Shown: positions 61,811 through 64,000 of the stretch, piece after piece
How the letters are laid out: the number at the start of each line of letters is the position of its first letter
Numbering within the stretch: position 1 is the first letter of the stretch
NCBI RefSeq assembly: GCF_030146175.1
Contig: NZ_JASLCE010000013.1
Coordinates: forward strand, 1-64,000
Length of the DNA: 64,000 bases
Origin: Flavobacterium sp.
Lineage (GTDB): Bacteria > Bacteroidota > Bacteroidia > Flavobacteriales > Flavobacteriaceae
Reading direction: 5' to 3'
Notes under the pieces: generated by a model
Told to the model about the DNA's origin: nothing
The model's input: the letters and a program-made list of their open reading frames with translations, nothing else
Databases searched by the model: none
Position numbers and translations under genes: made by a program

Positions 61811-61827
61811 AGTTAATTTATTTGGGA

Positions 61828-61835
61828 CAAAACTA
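61828..61835 (-). promoter_or_regulatory. -7 element TAGTTTTG
   Basis: CAAAACTA on the plus strand reads TAGTTTTG on the minus strand, 18 bp before the start at 61810. Confidence 0.6.
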
Positions 61836-61891
61836 AGACTTTTTTAAGCCAATTCATGTTAAAAAAAAGAGTTGTTTATCGTAAAAAAAAG

Positions 61892-61921
61892 CGCGACACC
61901 GAAAAATTTCCCGGTGTCGCG
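61892..61921 (-). terminator. Terminator of the alpha-oxoamine synthase gene
   Basis: CGCGACACCG and CGGTGTCGCG form a 10-bp GC-rich stem. The minus-strand copy is followed by CTTTTTTTTA. It ends 22 bp past the stop at 61944. Confidence 0.87.
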
Positions 61922-61943
61922 TAAATTTATATGTAAAAAAATC

Positions 61944-63209
61944 TTATTGTGCGCTTACGTCAACTGTTGTTTCTGCAGCGATTTTTTTATAGGTTCCATT
62001 TGTCAGTTTTTCGCGAATCGCTTCGAAAGCACGTAACGTCTCTTCGATATCCTGTAAGGTATGCGAAGCTGTCGGAATCATACGTAATAAGATAATCCCT
62101 TTCGGGATTACCGGATACACTACGATCGACAGGAATATTCCGTAATTTTCACGTAAATCGTTTACCATCACCATCGCTTCCGGAATACTTCCTTCCAGAT
62201 AAACCGGTGTTACACAGGTATTGGTATCGCCAATATTAAACCCTTTTGATTTTAAACCGTTTTGTAGTGCATTTACATTTTCCCACAATTTGTCTTTCAA
62301 TTCGGGCATGGAACGCAACATATCCAAACGTTTTAAAGCACCAACCGTCATAATCATCGGTAACGATTTTGCAAACATCTGAGAACGTAAATTGTACTTC
62401 AGGTAATCGATAATGTCTTTATCAGCCGCTACAAACGCTCCGATACTAGCCATCGATTTGGCAAAAGTCGAGAAATACACATCGATACCGTCCTGACATC
62501 CCTGCTCTTCTCCTGCTCCTGCTCCGGTTTTACCCAGTGTTCCGAATCCGTGTGCATCGTCTACCAATAAACGGAAATTATATTTTTCCTTTAAAGCTAC
62601 GATTTCTTTTAGTTTTCCCTGTTGTCCTCGCATTCCGAAAACACCTTCGGTAATCACCAGAATTCCACCACCGTTTTCCGTTGCCATTTTAGTAGCACGC
62701 TCCAGGTTTTTTTCCAGACTGGCTACATCGTTGTGTTTATAGGTAAATCGTTTCCCCATATGCAAACGTACCCCATCGATGATACATGCATGTGAATCCA
62801 CATCATAAACGATCACGTCATTTTTAGTCACCAAAGCATCAATAATAGACACCATTCCCTGATAACCAAAATTCAGCAGGTAGGCTGCTTCTTTTTGTAC
62901 AAAAGCCGCCAATTCATTTTGCAATTGCTCGTGGATGGTGGTATGTCCACTCATCATCCGCGCGCCCATCGGGTAAGCCGCACCGTAGTCTAAAGCTGCT
63001 TGTGCATCTACTTTACGAACTTCCGGGTGGTTTGCCAATCCTAAATAATCGTTGATACTCCAGTTTAAAATTTCTTTTCCGTGAAATTGCATTCTAGGTC
63101 CTAATTGTCCTTCCAATTTCGGAAATACATAATATCCTTCAGCCTGAGAAGCCCATTTTCCCAAAGGACCTTTATTACTTTGAATTCTTTCGAATAAATC
63201 TTTTACCAT
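61944..63209 (-). CDS. Alpha-oxoamine synthase, serine palmitoyltransferase/cysteate acyltransferase type
   Basis: 421 residues, fold-type I PLP enzyme. GARMMSGHTTIHEQLQNELA, LLVDDAHGFGTLGKTGAG (PLP aspartate and stacking His) and DVYFSTFAKSMASIGAF (Schiff-base Lys) are the family motifs. It condenses an amino acid with an acyl thioester and releases CO2. In this phylum close relatives are serine palmitoyltransferases for sphingolipids or cysteate fatty acyltransferases for sulfonolipids (capnine), the lipids linked to gliding Flavobacteria. Sequence alone does not separate these. The enzyme is cytosolic and stands alone. Confidence 0.87.
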   Translation of the reverse strand: MVKDLFERIQSNKGPLGKWASQAEGYYVFPKLEGQLGPRMQFHGKEILNWSINDYLGLANHPEVRKVDAQAALDYGAAYPMGARMMSGHTTIHEQLQNELAAFVQKEAAYLLNFGYQGMVSIIDALVTKNDVIVYDVDSHACIIDGVRLHMGKRFTYKHNDVASLEKNLERATKMATENGGGILVITEGVFGMRGQQGKLKEIVALKEKYNFRLLVDDAHGFGTLGKTGAGAGEEQGCQDGIDVYFSTFAKSMASIGAFVAADKDIIDYLKYNLRSQMFAKSLPMIMTVGALKRLDMLRSMPELKDKLWENVNALQNGLKSKGFNIGDTNTCVTPVYLEGSIPEAMVMVNDLRENYGIFLSIVVYPVIPKGIILLRMIPTASHTLQDIEETLRAFEAIREKLTNGTYKKIAAETTVDVSAQ

Positions 63210-63241
63210 ACTATTCTATGTTAAGTATATTAAAAACGTGC

Positions 63242-63249
63242 CAAAAGTA
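63242..63249 (-). promoter_or_regulatory. -7 element TACTTTTG of the alpha-oxoamine synthase gene
   Basis: CAAAAGTA on the plus strand reads TACTTTTG on the minus strand, about 33 bp before the start at 63209. Confidence 0.58.
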
Positions 63250-63319
63250 GTTATTTATTATATGCCATCATAATAATTTGGGATTGTTTTATGGCGGTAT
63301 CCGGTTTTTATAAAAAATA

Positions 63320-63348
63320 AACAGAGCCGGGAAAACCCGACTCTGTTA
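63320..63348 (-). terminator. Terminator after the small membrane protein
   Basis: AACAGAG-C-CGGG and CCCG-A-CTCTGTT pair with one mismatch around AAAA. On the minus strand it is followed by TATTTTTTATAAAAA. Confidence 0.7.
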
Positions 63349-63384
63349 GCACCTAATTTATAACATATACTTGAGGGTGTATGT

Positions 63385-63564
63385 TCAGAATTCAAAAATG
63401 ACACAATAACTTCCCAACAGGAGTATTAGTGCAATAATTACTCCGGCAAAGCCAATTTTTATAGCCTTATCCCGATCGTGTATCATTCCGTTTACGACTA
63501 TTAGTCCGGAACAGACAAAGAGGAAAACAAGCAGGAGTAACAATACTAATTGTCCTAAACTCAT
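63385..63564 (-). CDS. Small two-helix membrane protein
   Basis: 59 residues. A first hydrophobic helix (LGQLVLLLLLVFLFVCSGLIVV), a short polar turn (NGMIHDRDKAIKIG) and a second helix (FAGVIIALILLLGSYCVIFEF) are visible. It starts 11 bp after the stop of the OmpA-domain gene (63576) and ends shortly before a terminator, so it is the last gene of that transcript. I do not recognise the family; both Cys lie in or beside membrane segments. Confidence 0.6.
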   Translation of the reverse strand: MSLGQLVLLLLLVFLFVCSGLIVVNGMIHDRDKAIKIGFAGVIIALILLLGSYCVIFEF

Positions 63565-63575
63565 CTATTATTGTC

Positions 63576-64000
63576 TTACATTGAAATAATGATGAATTCA
63601 CTTCTGCGGTTTAGCTGGTGTTCTGCTTCGGAACACGGCACGCCATCGGCACATTTGTTCAGCAGTTGTGTCTCACCATAGCCTTTCCCGGTTAAACGGG
63701 AAGGATCAATGCCTTGTTTCACCATCCATGCAATGGTTGATTTTGCCCTTCTATCGGACAAACGTTCATTATATTGATGTGTCTGGCGACTATCGGTATG
63801 CGAACGTACATCGATTTTCATTTTCGGATAGTCTTTCATCACTTCTACAATCTTCGCCAGGTCTACCGCGGCATCCGGACGGATATTCCATTTATCCAGA
63901 TCGAAATAGATGATTTTGATTCCGAATGTTTTCGCTAAATCATCACCTGTTTGTACCGGTTTAACGGTTTTATCCAAGGCAACCGGTAAGTTGGTAGTTC
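63576..64000 (-). CDS. OmpA-family C-terminal domain protein, N-terminus outside the window
   Basis: The frame is open to the right edge, so the gene continues beyond base 64000; at least 141 residues are visible. KIIYFDLDKWNIRPDAAVDLAKIVEVMKDYPKMKIDVRSHTDSRQTHQYNERLSDRRAKSTIAWMV is the OmpA peptidoglycan-binding domain with the diaminopimelate-binding D and R in HTDSR and RLSDRRA. The end, KCADGVPCSEAEHQLNRRSEFII, with two Cys, is usual for Bacteroidota OmpA proteins that also carry TPR or PD40 repeats (PorE-like). Anchoring to the cell wall is likely. Confidence 0.92.
   Translation of the reverse strand, partial: TTNLPVALDKTVKPVQTGDDLAKTFGIKIIYFDLDKWNIRPDAAVDLAKIVEVMKDYPKMKIDVRSHTDSRQTHQYNERLSDRRAKSTIAWMVKQGIDPSRLTGKGYGETQLLNKCADGVPCSEAEHQLNRRSEFIIISM

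Overview
The window reads as chromosomal DNA from a Flavobacterium-like member of the Bacteroidota (Flavobacteriia). The signs are AT-rich intergenic DNA, many promoters of the Bacteroidota form TTG-N17-19-TAnnTTTG with few Shine-Dalgarno sites, C-terminal type IX secretion (T9SS) sorting domains, lipoproteins with acidic residues after the lipid cysteine, a GLPGLI protein beside a TonB-dependent-type receptor, and lineage families such as DUF2480, DUF4834, YfhO and BatA-type proteins. Both edges are cut: a tRNA-Ser lacks its 5' end on the left and an OmpA-family gene lacks its N-terminus on the right. I see no CRISPR array, rRNA operon, complete insertion sequence or prophage.

Layout. 1-4.1 kb: tRNA-Ser, an AraC-type regulator, a small secreted protein, a class V aminotransferase and a T9SS-exported SGNH-like hydrolase. 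4.3-10.1 kb: a tripartite RND efflux operon (MFP, RND pump, outer-membrane factor). 10.2-12.2 kb: an AT-rich, decayed-looking stretch with a damaged small secreted gene, an excisionase-type HTH gene and the C-terminal remnant of a linear amide (choloylglycine-type) hydrolase. 12.2-18.4 kb: a 1471-residue T9SS adhesin-like protein with an internal tandem duplication, then a surface lipoprotein whose C-terminal half is an IdeS/Mac-type cysteine protease. 18.7-24.2 kb: a PLP decarboxylase, then an ankyrin/DUF2271/PepSY-flavoreductase operon behind a Fur-like box. 24.3-27.4 kb: small membrane and lipoprotein genes, then a DUF2480/FMN-reductase operon divergent from a SufR-like regulator with a shared operator-like palindrome. 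27.4-35 kb: RNA helicase, a four-gene operon (BatA/VWA protein, degenerate dihydroorotase, small membrane protein, esterase), lipoprotein and metallo-hydrolase. 35-41.8 kb: TetR regulator, small secreted protein, GLPGLI plus outer-membrane receptor, and a conserved 490-aa protein of unknown role.

41.8-43.3 kb holds a RhuM-family islet, flanked by a perfect 43-bp direct repeat made from the 3' end of the peroxiredoxin gene bcp; the RhuM gene is frameshifted. 43.3-48.3 kb is housekeeping: bcp, nth, a tiny conserved-looking protein, an ECF sigma factor and uvrA. 48.4-52 kb: two tandem T9SS-exported M28 peptidases and a secreted protein behind a sigma-54-like promoter. 52-57.7 kb: a YfhO / glycosyltransferase / flippase operon for surface glycans and a DUF4834 protein. 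57.7-64 kb: an outer-membrane protein, a GNAT-type acyltransferase, a cluster of intergenic palindromic repeats, a surface lipoprotein, a serine-palmitoyltransferase-type enzyme and the OmpA-domain gene.

The observations I would follow first are the protease-fimbrillin-like lipoprotein, the 43-bp-flanked RhuM islet with its remade bcp end, the Fur-like and SufR-like control regions, and the sigma-54-like promoter. All homology statements come from recognising motifs by eye; no database search was run.
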